From the NCBI RefSeq assembly GCF_042665545.1, contig NZ_JBHTCM010000010.1, forward strand, positions 310,001 to 374,000: a DNA stretch of 64,000 bases, read 5' to 3'. The notes below the pieces were generated by a model. The model was not told where the DNA came from. It made no database searches and saw only the letters and a list, made by a program, of their open reading frames with translations. The position numbers and the translations under genes were made by a program. Each line of letters begins with the position of its first letter. Within the stretch, counting starts at the first letter, position 1. This DNA comes from Rhodocista pekingensis. Lineage in GTDB: Bacteria > Pseudomonadota > Alphaproteobacteria > Azospirillales > Azospirillaceae. Shown piece after piece: positions 18,526-28,377 of this stretch.

Positions 18526-19455
18526 TTACTGGGCCTGCGCCTTGCCGGCCGGGGCGGGCTCGGCGCGGGTCCGCTGGGTCGCGCCGTTGCCGAGCACGCC
18601 CATGCTGTCGAAGAAGCGGAAGAAGTCGTTGTCGGGGGACAGCACCAGCGCGGTGTTGTCCTGGCGCAGCGCCTGCCGGTAGGCCTCCAGCGAGCGGTAG
18701 AACTGGTAGAACTCCGGGTTCCGGGCACCGGCGTCGGCCAGGATGCGGATGGCCTGGTTGTCGCCCTCGCCGCGCAGGACCTGCGCATCGCGCTGGGCCT
18801 CGGCGAGGATGACGGTGCGCTCGCGTTCCGCCCGCGAGCGGATCTGCTGCGCCTGCTCCTGACCCTGGGCGCGGGCCTCGCGGGCCTCACGCTCGCGTTC
18901 GGAGCGCATGCGCTCGAACACGGCCTGGGAGGTGGCCTCCGGCAGGTCGGCCCGGCGGATGCGGACATCGACGATCTCGATGCCGAAACGCTGCGCCTCC
19001 TGGTTCACCTGGGTGCGGATGTCGGTCATGACGCGGGCGCGCTCCTCGGAGAGGACGGCGAGCAGCGTCACGTTGCCGAGCACGCGGCGCAGGGCGGAGT
19101 TCACCACCGCCGAGAGCCGGGTTTCCGCGTTCGCCTCCGTCCCCACCGACTGGTAGAAGCGCAGCGGGTCGGCGATGCGGTAGCGGGCGAAAGCGTCCAC
19201 CTCCAGCCGCTTCTGGTCGGCCAGGATGACCTGTTCCACCGGCGGGTCGATGTCGAGCACCCGGCGGTCGATCATCACCACGTTCTGCACGAACGGGACC
19301 TTCACGTTCAGCCCCGGCTTCTGCACCGTCCGCTTCCATTCGCCGAACTGGAGCACCAGGGCCTGCTGCGTCTGATGGACGGTGAACAGGGAGGCGCTGC
19401 CGACCACGGCCAGGATGAGGACGAGGACGCCGAGAATCACCAATCGCTTGCTCAT
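18526..19455 (-). CDS. hflC: HflC, membrane regulator of FtsH
   Basis: A 309-residue SPFH/band-7 (prohibitin) protein. One N-terminal membrane helix (about residues 5-25), the SPFH domain (about 25-190), then a long charged coiled coil (about 190-240, EREREAREARAQGQEQAQQ). With HflK it forms a cage around FtsH in the inner membrane and modulates its proteolysis of membrane proteins and regulators. It starts 10 bases after hflK on the same strand and ends before an intrinsic terminator, so hflKC is one unit. Confidence 0.96.
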   Translation of the reverse strand: MSKRLVILGVLVLILAVVGSASLFTVHQTQQALVLQFGEWKRTVQKPGLNVKVPFVQNVVMIDRRVLDIDPPVEQVILADQKRLEVDAFARYRIADPLRFYQSVGTEANAETRLSAVVNSALRRVLGNVTLLAVLSEERARVMTDIRTQVNQEAQRFGIEIVDVRIRRADLPEATSQAVFERMRSEREREAREARAQGQEQAQQIRSRAERERTVILAEAQRDAQVLRGEGDNQAIRILADAGARNPEFYQFYRSLEAYRQALRQDNTALVLSPDNDFFRFFDSMGVLGNGATQRTRAEPAPAGKAQAQ

Positions 19456-19465
19456 GGGCGTCCTC

Positions 19466-20611
19466 CTACTGGCGCGGCTGGGCCGGCTGCGTCTGACCGG
19501 GCTGGCGTTGCAGCAGCTCGTTCAGCGGCAGATAGGGCAGCACGCCCTGACCCCCCGACTTGCCGTCGATGATGATCTTGTTGGTCCCGGACATCACCTC
19601 CTGCATCGTCTCCAGATACATGCGGCGGGCCGTGACCTCCGGCGCCTTGGCATAGGCCTCCAGCACCGAGATGAAGCGCTGCGCGTCACCCTGGGCCAGA
19701 TTGACGACCTGCTCACGGTAGGCCGAGGCCTCCTGGATCAGGCGTTCCGCCTCACCGCGGGCACGCGGGATGATGTCGTTGCGGTAACCTTCCGCCTCGT
19801 TGCGCAGGCGCTCTCGGTCCTGCCGGGCGCGCTGCACGTCATTGAAGGCGTCCACCACCGGCGAGGGCGGGTCCACCTTCTGGAGCTGCACCTGCGTGAT
19901 CTCGATGCCGGCCTGATACTCGTCCAGCATGGCCTGGAGCAGGCCGCGGGTGGACACCTCGATCTCCTGCCGCGCCTCGGTCAGCGCCGGCTGGATGTCG
20001 GTGCGGCCGATCACCTCGCGCATCGCGCTCTCGGCGGCCTTCTTCACGGTCGCCTCGGGGTCGCGGATGTTGAACAGGTAGGCCCCGGCGTCCTTGATCA
20101 GCCAGAACACCGTGAAATCGATGTCGATGATGTTCTCGTCACCGGTGAGCATCAGGCTCTCATCGACCACGTCGCCGCCGGCACGGCGGCCGTCCGCGAC
20201 GGAGCGGTAGCCGATCTCGATGCGGTTCACGCGCGTGACCTTCGGCGTCAGCGCCGTCTCGATCGGCGCCGGGAAATGCCAACGCAGGCCGGGCTGGTCG
20301 GTGCGGACGAACTCGCCGAAGCGGAGAACCACACCCTGCTCGTCCTGCTGCACCCGGTAGATGCCGCTCGCCACCCACAGCAGGGCGACGACGAAGATGG
20401 CCAGCGCGATGCCCTTGCCACTGCCGAAACCACCCGGAACCATGCGCTTGAACCTGTCCTGGCTCCTGCGCAGCAGGTCCTCCAGATCGGGACCCTGGGG
20501 ATTGGAGCCACCGCCCCCGCCGCCCGGACGCCCCCACGGGCTGTTCCCGCCGCCTCCCGGAGGCGGTCCCCACGGACCACCGCCACCACCACTTTGATTG
20601 TTCCAGGGCAT
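19466..20611 (-). CDS. hflK: HflK, membrane regulator of FtsH
   Basis: A 381-residue partner of HflC. The ATG at 20611 gives the characteristic Gly/Pro-rich N terminus (MPWNNQSGGGGGPWGPPPGG), followed by a membrane helix (about residues 75-95), the SPFH domain and a coiled coil. The open frame extends further upstream, but only this start gives the family N terminus, and it has no upstream overlap with the divergent mrp gene. The promoter probably sits near 20675, where the minus strand reads CCCGTCTATATACGG. Confidence 0.95.
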   Translation of the reverse strand: MPWNNQSGGGGGPWGPPPGGGGNSPWGRPGGGGGGSNPQGPDLEDLLRRSQDRFKRMVPGGFGSGKGIALAIFVVALLWVASGIYRVQQDEQGVVLRFGEFVRTDQPGLRWHFPAPIETALTPKVTRVNRIEIGYRSVADGRRAGGDVVDESLMLTGDENIIDIDFTVFWLIKDAGAYLFNIRDPEATVKKAAESAMREVIGRTDIQPALTEARQEIEVSTRGLLQAMLDEYQAGIEITQVQLQKVDPPSPVVDAFNDVQRARQDRERLRNEAEGYRNDIIPRARGEAERLIQEASAYREQVVNLAQGDAQRFISVLEAYAKAPEVTARRMYLETMQEVMSGTNKIIIDGKSGGQGVLPYLPLNELLQRQPGQTQPAQPRQ

Positions 20612-20756
20612 GTCAGAAGACCCTTCGGTTCCATCGCTTTCCCGGCTCGGGCGCTTTCCCACGCCCCGCGGCCACCGTATATAGACGGGCGACGGCAGGG
20701 AAGGCCCTCGGTCGGGAGTGCCTGCCAATATTGGGAAGGGGTGGGAGTTTTCAACC

Positions 20757-21905
20757 ATGGCCGAGGTTACCGAGGCACAAGTCCTGGCAGCGCTGGGCAC
20801 GGTAAAAGACCCGGACCGGGGCACGGACATCGTCAGTCTCGGCATGATTTCGGGTCTGGCCATCAAGGATGGCAACGTGGGTTTCTCAATCGAGGTCGAC
20901 CCGCGGCGCGGACCGGCGCTTGAGCCGCTGAGACAGGCCGCAGAAAAGGCCGTGGACAGGCTTGCGGGAGTACTTTCGGTGACCGCGGTGCTGACTGCGC
21001 ACCGTCCCGCCCCGCAAATGCAGGGCGGGGCGCAGGCCGCCCCCGGACCCGCCGCCAACTCCGCTCCCCGCGCTGCCGCGCCGAAGCCCGCCCAGCCGAA
21101 GCCCGCGGTGCCGGGGGTGCGCGCCATCGTCGCGGTCGCCTCCGGCAAGGGCGGGGTGGGCAAGTCCACCACGGCCGTCAATCTCGCACTCGCGCTGGCC
21201 GCCCGCGGGCTGCGCATCGGGCTGCTGGACGCGGACATCTACGGCCCGTCGCTGCCCCGCCTGATGGGGCTGTCGGGCCGCCCGCCCGCCCGCGACGGCC
21301 GCACGCTGGAACCGCTGACGGGTCACGGCGTCAAGGTCATGTCCATGGGCTTCCTGGTGGCCGAGGACACGCCGATGATCTGGCGCGGTCCCATGGTGCA
21401 GAGCGCCATCCAGCAGATGCTGCGCGACGTGGCCTGGGGCGAGCTGGACGTGCTGGTGGTGGACATGCCGCCCGGCACCGGCGACGCCCAGCTCACGCTC
21501 GCCCAGCAGGTGCCGCTGGCGGGGGCGGTGATCGTCTCCACCCCGCAGGACATCGCCCTGCTGGACGCCCGCAAGGGGCTGAACATGTTCCGCCGGGTGG
21601 ACGTGCCCGTGCTCGGCATCGTCGAGAACATGAGCTATTTCTGCTGCCCGAACTGCGGCCACCGCTCCGACATCTTCGGTCATGGCGGCGCCCGCGCCGA
21701 GGCCGGGCGGCTGGGCGTGGATTTCCTGGGCGAGATCCCGCTGGACATCGCCATCCGGGAGACCAGCGACGGCGGCACCCCGATCGTCGCCGTGGCACCC
21801 GACGGCGCCCACGCCGGGGCCTACCGTGCCATCGCGGAGACGGTCTGGCAGAAGGTCTCCGGCGAGGGCGGCCGCCGCGCGGCGCCGCGCATCGTCATCG
21901 AGTAG
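20757..21905 (+). CDS. mrp: Mrp/ApbC Fe-S cluster carrier ATPase
   Basis: A P-loop ATPase of the Mrp/NBP35 group that carries iron-sulfur clusters to apoproteins. The 382 residues comprise an N-terminal MIP18/DUF59 domain (about 1-85), an Ala/Pro-rich linker (about 85-120), the deviant Walker A motif VASGKGGVGKSTTAVNLALA (about 123-142) and the paired cysteines FCCPNCGHRSDIF (about 295-307) that bridge a cluster in the dimer. ATG 20757 follows a GGGAAGGGG purine-rich site. It is divergent from hflK. Confidence 0.95.
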   Translation: MAEVTEAQVLAALGTVKDPDRGTDIVSLGMISGLAIKDGNVGFSIEVDPRRGPALEPLRQAAEKAVDRLAGVLSVTAVLTAHRPAPQMQGGAQAAPGPAANSAPRAAAPKPAQPKPAVPGVRAIVAVASGKGGVGKSTTAVNLALALAARGLRIGLLDADIYGPSLPRLMGLSGRPPARDGRTLEPLTGHGVKVMSMGFLVAEDTPMIWRGPMVQSAIQQMLRDVAWGELDVLVVDMPPGTGDAQLTLAQQVPLAGAVIVSTPQDIALLDARKGLNMFRRVDVPVLGIVENMSYFCCPNCGHRSDIFGHGGARAEAGRLGVDFLGEIPLDIAIRETSDGGTPIVAVAPDGAHAGAYRAIAETVWQKVSGEGGRRAAPRIVIE

Positions 21906-22006
21906 CCGGCGCCGGCACGGCTTCTGCCCCGCGCGGGCCGTCCCGCCCGGAAGAGGTGCGGCGCATTGCTGCGCTGCGTTCAGGTTTTAAGATTATTCCT
22001 TTCTCC

Positions 22007-22041
22007 GGATGGCGCGTTTTGGTACGAAAGATGCGCCATCC
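22007..22041 (+). promoter_or_regulatory. Leader hairpin before the 98-aa gene
   Basis: GGATGGCGC and GCGCCATCC (9-bp perfect inverted repeat, 17-base loop) end 17 bases before the start at 22059. It may be an operator or an mRNA leader hairpin. A TTTTAAGATT stretch at 21986-21995 could serve as the -10 region. Confidence 0.4.
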
Positions 22042-22058
22042 GCCCGAGGCTCCCGATC

Positions 22059-22355
22059 ATGGCCCAGAGCAACCCGATCCTCGTCGCCTATGCGTTCCGT
22101 GACGGGGCGCATTCCTTCCGTACCGACGATCCCCGCACGGGAGAGATCGCGGTGGCGCACGGGGTGCCGGAGATCGCCTACGAACAGGTCACCCGCACCC
22201 TGACGGAACGGGTGTCCGGCACGCTGGGCCGCACCGCCCAGGCGCGCCCCGCCCTGCCCTTCAAGGAATTCTGGACATGGTTGCAGATGAATCCCATCGC
22301 GGCCATGCCCAATGCCCCCTGCCACGTGGAGTTCGCGTGGGAGATCCGGGGCTGA
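22059..22355 (+). CDS. Hypothetical protein, 98 aa
   Basis: A small soluble protein without recognised domain, signal peptide or membrane segment. It starts at ATG 22059 with a GAGG ribosome site. The sequence is mixed alpha/beta in character, with an aromatic C-terminal half (FKEFWTWLQMNP). Codon use is like that of its neighbours, and a clean intrinsic terminator follows at 22426, so it is probably a real monocistronic gene. I cannot assign a function. Confidence 0.7.
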   Translation: MAQSNPILVAYAFRDGAHSFRTDDPRTGEIAVAHGVPEIAYEQVTRTLTERVSGTLGRTAQARPALPFKEFWTWLQMNPIAAMPNAPCHVEFAWEIRG

Positions 22356-22425
22356 CGCCCGCCCGTCTGCGGGGTGGGCGTCGGGCCGGATAGTTTCGAC
22401 TGTCCTGGTTAGAGCAACCTCGCAA

Positions 22426-22460
22426 CGCCCGGACCCGACAGAGGGTCCGGGCGCTCTTTT
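22426..22460 (+). terminator. Intrinsic terminator
   Basis: An 11-bp perfect stem (22426-22436 with 22443-22453, CGCCCGGACCC type), 6-base loop, then CTCTTTT. It closes the 98-aa gene and faces the converging cystathionine lyase gene. Confidence 0.85.
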
Positions 22461-22475
22461 CCGGCTCACCGCGCC

Positions 22476-23639
22476 TCAGCGCAGGGCCTGCTCCAGGTCG
22501 GCCAGCAGGTCGTCCACCTCCTCCACGCCGACGGACAGGCGCACCATGCCGTCGTCGATGCCCAGCGCCGCCCGCTGATCGGCGGGGATGGAGGCGTGGG
22601 TCATGATCGCCGGATGCTCGATCAGGCTCTCCACCCCGCCCAGGCTCTCGGCCAGGGCGAACAGCTCGGTCCGCTCCAGCATGCGCCGGGCCGGTTCCAG
22701 CCCGCCCTTCAGATGGATGGTGACCATGCCGCCGCCGGCCGCCATCTGCCGCCGCGCCAGCTCGTACTGCGGGTGGCTGGGCAGGAACGGGTAGCGCACC
22801 AGTGCCACGGCCGGGTGGCGCTCCAGCCATTCCGCCACGGCCAGGGCATTCTGGCAGTGCCGTTCCATGCGCAGGGCCAGCGTCTTCAGCCCGCGCAGGG
22901 CAAGAAAGCTGTCGAACGGCCCCTGGATGGCGCCGACCGCGTTCTGGAGGAAGCCCAGCCGGTCGGACAGCTCGCCCGCCTCCCGCACCACGACCAGACC
23001 GCCGACCATGTCGGAATGGCCGTTCAGGTACTTGGTGGCCGAGTGGGTGACGATGTCGAAGCCCAGTTCCAGCGGGCGCTGCACCCACGGGCTGGCGAAG
23101 GTGTTGTCGCAGACGGTGATGATGCCGCGGCGCCGGCCGAGCTGGGCCAGCGCCTCCAGGTCGGCCAGCTTCAGCAGCGGGTTGGTCGGCGTCTCGACCC
23201 AGATCATCCGCGTCTCGGGCCGGATCGCCGCCTCCACCGCGGCAAGATCGGCGACGTCCACGAAGCTGAAGGACAGCCCGGCCGTGCGCTTGCGCACCCG
23301 CTCGAACAGCCGGTAGCTGCCGCCATAGATGTCGTCGGTGGCGACGACATGGCTGCCGCTGTCGAGCAGTTCCAGCACCGTCGCCTCGCCGGCGAGGCCG
23401 GAGGCGAAGGCGAAGCCGCGGTGACCGCTCTCCAGGTCGGCGACGCAGCGCTCATAGGCGAAGCGGGTCGGGTTCTGGCTGCGGCTGTACTCGAACCCCT
23501 TGTGGACGCCCGGGCTCTCCTGGACGTAGGTGGAGGTCTGGTAGATCGGCACCATGATGGCGCCGGTGGCGGGGTCGGGCTCCTGCCCGGCATGGATCGC
23601 GCGGGTGGAGAAGCCGTGGCGGTTCGGGCGGTCGGTCAT
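22476..23639 (-). CDS. Cystathionine gamma-lyase / gamma-synthase family enzyme
   Basis: A PLP enzyme of the Cys/Met metabolism family, 387 residues. The PLP lysine is K203 in THSATKYLNGHSD, with upstream YSRSQNPTR (about 51-59) and DNTFASPW (about 178-185). It follows the cystathionine beta-synthase gene by 46 bases on the same strand, so a gamma-lyase role (cystathionine to cysteine, 2-oxobutyrate and ammonia) completing reverse transsulfuration is the best reading. Gamma-synthase activity cannot be excluded from sequence alone. Confidence 0.88.
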   Translation of the reverse strand: MTDRPNRHGFSTRAIHAGQEPDPATGAIMVPIYQTSTYVQESPGVHKGFEYSRSQNPTRFAYERCVADLESGHRGFAFASGLAGEATVLELLDSGSHVVATDDIYGGSYRLFERVRKRTAGLSFSFVDVADLAAVEAAIRPETRMIWVETPTNPLLKLADLEALAQLGRRRGIITVCDNTFASPWVQRPLELGFDIVTHSATKYLNGHSDMVGGLVVVREAGELSDRLGFLQNAVGAIQGPFDSFLALRGLKTLALRMERHCQNALAVAEWLERHPAVALVRYPFLPSHPQYELARRQMAAGGGMVTIHLKGGLEPARRMLERTELFALAESLGGVESLIEHPAIMTHASIPADQRAALGIDDGMVRLSVGVEEVDDLLADLEQALR

Positions 23640-23685
23640 GCGTGGGTCCTCGGACTCGGGTGTCTCTCGTGCCGGATCGGGGCTG

Positions 23686-25071
<1,386 letters not shown>

Positions 25072-25186
25072 GGGTCTCTCCTCCCGGGGGCTGGCGTCGG
25101 TCCCGTGGCCGGGTCCCGTTCCGCCTTGTCGCCGCCAGGAAAACGCATCCCGGGGCCGGGCGGCAACCGCCTTGGCTAGCGCGGAA

Positions 25187-25828
25187 TCAAGCTGCCGCGG
25201 GCGCCGCTCCGGGGAAATTTTCGGGCGGGACGGGGCGCCCGTCGGCATCGATCCAACCCTGCCGGTGCAGCGCCTCCAGATTGTCGGCGAAATTCTCGGC
25301 GCAGAAGGGGCGCTGCCACCCCTCCATCCAGTTCTGTTCCAGGAAGGCGAGGATGGCGGGCTGGCCCAGCTCCACCTCCCAGAGGATGCCGATGAGGCTG
25401 GCCAGCGCCTCCTCCTCGATCTGGCTCTCGCGGTCCACGGCCAGGGCGGCGTCCGCCTCCGCCCGGCGGCCCGATTCCGGGCCGGCGCCGAGGCCGAAGT
25501 CGATCACGCCGCGGCGCTCCGGCGGGGCGACGATCCAGTGCCCGACCTCATGCACGATCACCGCCGCCTCGGAGCGGGTGCGGATCGCCTGCCCGTCGTA
25601 GCTCCAGGCCGCCTGCGGCGCCTCGTCGATGGTGCCGATACCGAAGCGGCGGGCGAGATCGACCGCCGCGGCCCGGTGCGCCGGCGTATCGACACCGAGC
25701 GGGATCAGGTCGGCCGTGGCGGCGATGCGGTCGAACACGCGGCGCGCCAGGGTGCCGGGCGTCAGGTTCACCCGCACGGCCTCGATGGCCCGGGGCAGGT
25801 CGCTGTCGGGAATGGGAGTGAGCTGCAT
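25187..25828 (-). CDS. Putative HExxH metalloprotein, 213 aa
   Basis: Not a family I recognise with certainty. The clear feature is H93-E94-x-x-H97 in AAVIVHEVGHWIVAPPERRG, a zinc- or iron-binding helix, followed by DFGLGAG. The pattern HExxHW...A...RR...D-G is also seen in EpmC, the elongation factor P hydroxylase, so a distant relation is possible but unproven. There is no signal peptide or membrane segment, so it is likely cytoplasmic. It starts 22 bases after the folA stop on the same strand and probably shares a transcript with it. Confidence 0.6.
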   Translation of the reverse strand: MQLTPIPDSDLPRAIEAVRVNLTPGTLARRVFDRIAATADLIPLGVDTPAHRAAAVDLARRFGIGTIDEAPQAAWSYDGQAIRTRSEAAVIVHEVGHWIVAPPERRGVIDFGLGAGPESGRRAEADAALAVDRESQIEEEALASLIGILWEVELGQPAILAFLEQNWMEGWQRPFCAENFADNLEALHRQGWIDADGRPVPPENFPGAAPAAA

Positions 25829-25850
25829 GGGAGGTCGGTCGTCGGGAGGG

Positions 25851-26423
25851 TCAGCGTTTCCGGTCCAGGCGCAGGATGCGGTAGGCGGGGCTCTCGGGGC
25901 CGGCGGCGTCCGCCCGCTCCAGCTCCGTCTCCGTCCAGGCGCCGCGGTCGAAGGGCGGGAACAGCACGTCCCCCGCCGGTTCGGCCAGGACCTCGGTGAG
26001 GTAGAGGCGGTCGGCCATGCGCAGCGCCTCCGCGAACAGGCTCTCGCCGCCGATGACGCAGACCTCCGGAGCAGCGGTGCGGGCGGCGACGCTGCGTGCC
26101 TCCGCGATGGCGCCCAGGAAGCCGTGGCAGACGATGGCGCCTTCCGGCGCGAAGCCGGTGTCGCGGGTCAGCACGATGTTGCAGCGCCCGGGCAGCGGCT
26201 TCGCACCGATGCTCTCCCAGGTGCGGCGGCCCATCACCACGGGCTTGCCCAGCGTCGTGCGCTTGAAGAAGCGGAGATCGCCCGGCAGCCGCCAGGGCAG
26301 CGTGTTGCCGCGGCCGATCACACCGTTGCGGGCGACGGCGGCGACCAGGACCAGCCGTGGCGTCTCCAGCGGGGCGTTCCCGTTGCGGACACCCGACGCG
26401 CACTCGACCCCGGCACCAGACAT
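25851..26423 (-). CDS. folA: Dihydrofolate reductase
   Basis: Reduces dihydrofolate to tetrahydrofolate with NADPH, regenerating the folate oxidised by ThyA. The family motifs are present: VAAVARNGVIGRGNTLPW (about residues 27-44), GKPVVMGRRTWESIG (about 60-74), and the C-terminal VIGGESLFAEAL (about 117-128). The ATG at 26423 is preceded by GGGAAGC. The first 20 residues are not family sequence, so translation might start later. thyA lies about 7 kb away rather than adjacent; the R-body island sits between them. Confidence 0.93.
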   Translation of the reverse strand: MSGAGVECASGVRNGNAPLETPRLVLVAAVARNGVIGRGNTLPWRLPGDLRFFKRTTLGKPVVMGRRTWESIGAKPLPGRCNIVLTRDTGFAPEGAIVCHGFLGAIAEARSVAARTAAPEVCVIGGESLFAEALRMADRLYLTEVLAEPAGDVLFPPFDRGAWTETELERADAAGPESPAYRILRLDRKR

Positions 26424-26549
26424 GCTTCCCGTCCACTCCACCCGGCCGGCCCCGGGCCGGCATCATCGACGGGGGAGAATGCCCCGCAGGCTGTCAGGGC
26501 TCAAGGCCTGGTTGCGGGATGCCGGACCGCGGGCAGCGCGGGGCGGCTT

Positions 26550-26597
26550 GCGGAAAAGAGTAAGGCGGGCCGCCGGGGCGTGGTCGGCGGCCCGCCC
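26550..26597 (-). terminator. Terminator after the collagen-like gene
   Basis: GCGGGCCGCC (26565-26574) and GGCGGCCCGC (26586-26595) form a perfect 10-bp stem, and the minus strand continues into TTACTCTTTTCC. This is an intrinsic terminator right after the stop at 26612. Confidence 0.75.
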
Positions 26598-26611
26598 GCA
26601 CGGGCCGGGGC

Positions 26612-27532
26612 TCAGGACGGCGAGGCTTCGCCGGACAGAGGCGGCACGTACACCGGGACGGGCCAGAGCGCACCGTCGTACCCGCTGCGGAACTCGACCA
26701 CGGTTCCGTCGTCCAGCGTCGCCTCCCACTGGCCGTCATGGCTGCGGTGGCGGCGGCCATAGGCCGCCTGGAGCGCGCACATCAGATGCCCCTCGTCGTA
26801 GCGGTCGGGGAAGAAGACGCTCTCCCCCTGCTGGATCGTCCCCCCCTGGCGGTAGAGCACCATGCCCTTGTAGACCCCGGTATGGTCCGGAGCGCCGGTG
26901 ATCTGCATCAGCCGGGCATAGGCCGGCGCCGGATCGGTTCCCTTCGGCCGCGCGACGAAGCCCTGGGTCTGGTTGCCCGTCCGCACGCCGCGGTAGAGCC
27001 AGCCCTTGCTGATCGGCGGCACCGGCTCCCCGGCGACGAGGCTCTCCTGGATGTAGTGGTGCGGCGAGTGCGGGGCGGGCGGCGTGATGAGGTCGGAGCC
27101 CGGCACCCTGCCCGGCGCCGTGATCGGCCTGCCGGCCCCCGGCATGGGCGACGGATCCACCCCCACGCCGGCAACCAGCATCGGACCGGGCGGTCCCGGC
27201 GGACCGGCAGGCCCCTGTGGCCCCGGCGGCCCGGGCAGACCCTGCGGGCCCTGGGGTCCGGGCAGGCCCTGGGGACCCTGGGGACCTTCCGGACCCTGCG
27301 GACCCTGCGGGCCTTCCGGCCCCTGGGGACCCTGCGGCCCTCCGGGTCCCTGGGGGCCCTCGCCGCCCGGCGGGCCGGAGGGACCGGGATCGCCCGGCGG
27401 CCCCGGAGGACCGGGAGGACCGGGAGGACCGGGAGGACCGGGAGGCCCCGGCGGCCCGGACGGCCCGGGCCGGGTGGCGCCCTGGGGCGTCCCGATCTGG
27501 ATGACACCATGCACAGAAGCCTTGTCGCTCAT
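26612..27532 (-). CDS. Collagen-like repeat protein
   Basis: A 306-residue protein. After a 22-residue N terminus comes an unbroken run of 32 Gly-X-Y triplets (residues 23-118), with many GPP, GPQ and GPE triplets, so a collagen-type triple helix is expected. The C-terminal domain (about 120-306) has no repeat and no family I can name. It includes FFPDRYDEGHLMCALQAAYG and ends with WPVPVYVPPL. No signal peptide is seen. ATG 27532 has an AAGGAG site seven bases before. It lies downstream of the reb array on the same strand, and an intrinsic terminator follows. A structural or surface role is inferred. Confidence 0.85.
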   Translation of the reverse strand: MSDKASVHGVIQIGTPQGATRPGPSGPPGPPGPPGPPGPPGPPGPPGDPGPSGPPGGEGPQGPGGPQGPQGPEGPQGPQGPEGPQGPQGLPGPQGPQGLPGPPGPQGPAGPPGPPGPMLVAGVGVDPSPMPGAGRPITAPGRVPGSDLITPPAPHSPHHYIQESLVAGEPVPPISKGWLYRGVRTGNQTQGFVARPKGTDPAPAYARLMQITGAPDHTGVYKGMVLYRQGGTIQQGESVFFPDRYDEGHLMCALQAAYGRRHRSHDGQWEATLDDGTVVEFRSGYDGALWPVPVYVPPLSGEASPS

Positions 27533-27831
27533 CTTGCTTCTCCTTCCGAAACCAGCAGGGAGACCGGGATCACCTGGAAGGGCGCGCCGGCCTGCGGGCG
27601 GGCGGCGCACACGGAACGGTCGTCCCCGGTCTTCCCGGCCGGCAGTCCGTTGCCCAGGATCACCGGCCGCAAGTCCAGAAAAGATAACAGAAAATATCTG
27701 TCACGCAACTTTGAAGTATTTGATAGTATTGAGTGTTCTCTCAATAGGGAGAATCCAGTCGGATCAACGCGAAAATTGAAAACGATCGCAAACTCTCGAA
27801 AGCCGGCGCGGATCCGACCCCGCGGGCGCGG
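27533..27831. promoter_or_regulatory. AT-rich control region upstream of the collagen-like gene
   Basis: The bases 27670-27790 are much richer in A/T than the surroundings. The minus strand contains TTGCGT, 16 bases, then TATCTT (about 27707-27680), a possible promoter. Two inverted repeats look like operators: ACAGAAAATATCTGT (27687-27701) and ATTGAG-N6-CTCAAT (27728-27745). A 71-codon open frame (27529-27744) ends in an ATGA overlap with the collagen-like gene, but it lies across these elements and is probably not translated. Confidence 0.5.
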
Positions 27832-28098
27832 TCAGCGCCGGACCTCCTGCTGCTCCTCCAGCTCCTGCACGCGCAGCACCAGCTTCGCCACCAGGGCACG
27901 CAGGCGGCGGTTCTCCTCCTCCAGCCCGCGCAGACGCTGGTCGCGCTCAGGCGGCGCGTCGCCATAGCGCTCGCGCCAGCGGTAATAGGTGGCTTCAGCG
28001 ATGCCGAAGCGTTTGATGACGTCGGCGACCGCCGACCCCTGCTCGACCGCCTTGACCACCTGGCGCCTCAGTTCGTCGCTGTACCGTTTGCGCACCAT
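27832..28098 (-). CDS. IS3 OrfA-like helix-turn-helix protein, solitary
   Basis: An 88-residue protein with the layout of IS3/IS911 OrfA: a helix-turn-helix (about residues 5-45, with FGIAEATYYRWRERYG) and a C-terminal leucine-zipper-like helix (about 58-85, EEENRRLRALVAKL). No OrfB (DDE integrase) frame, frameshift partner or terminal repeat pair is visible next to it, so this is either a transposon remnant or a domesticated DNA-binding protein. Start at ATG 28098; in-frame starts further upstream are possible. It stands between the reb array and the collagen-like gene on the same strand. Confidence 0.75.
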   Translation of the reverse strand: MVRKRYSDELRRQVVKAVEQGSAVADVIKRFGIAEATYYRWRERYGDAPPERDQRLRGLEEENRRLRALVAKLVLRVQELEEQQEVRR

Positions 28099-28377
28099 CA
28101 AGACTCTCCCGAGCATGACCCGGCCCGGGGTCGGGCTGGGACTCCCACCGGAAAAAACGGCCGGCCCCGCGGCGCGCTGGTCGCCCGCAGCGGAAGCCGG
28201 CACTCAAGGTTAGGGACGCTGTCGGGACACCTCTCTGCCGGCCGGCTCCCGCGGCGCTGCCGCGGACCTGTCGGCGCCGGGGTTCCGCGGTGCCGGTCGA
28301 CCGCGGTCCGGCCAAGTTCCCCCCCTGCCCTGTTCTTTCTGCTGCCGTTCATGGCGGCGTTCCCTGCCGCGCCCGGA
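28099..28377. other. Gene-free stretch after the reb array
   Basis: GC-rich, with several short hairpins (for example CCGCGG/CCGCGG near 28285-28306). The minus strand has a TTTTTT run at 28153-28158 after the GC-rich GGCCGGCC, a possible weak terminator. The 15-bp element ACTCAAGGTTAGGGA occurs at 28202-28216 and again, inverted, before the first reb gene. No gene is convincing here. Confidence 0.45.
28202..28216 (+). repeat. 15-bp inverted repeat, left copy
   Basis: ACTCAAGGTTAGGGA, an exact inverted match of 32230-32244. The pair brackets the eight reb genes, about 4 kb apart. The left copy is not next to a start codon. Confidence 0.6.

Noticed and set aside
27200..27470. Tandem repeat array independent of coding
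   Set aside because: The period-9 pattern is the Gly-X-Y codon pattern of the collagen-like gene and stays in frame throughout.
27529..27744. 71-codon frame ending in ATGA overlap with the collagen-like gene
   Set aside because: The overlap is tempting, but the frame runs through the proposed promoter and operator dyads and the collagen-like gene has its own good ribosome site.
27832..28098. Complete IS3-family insertion sequence
   Set aside because: Only an OrfA-like gene is present. No OrfB, no terminal inverted repeats or target duplication around it were found.
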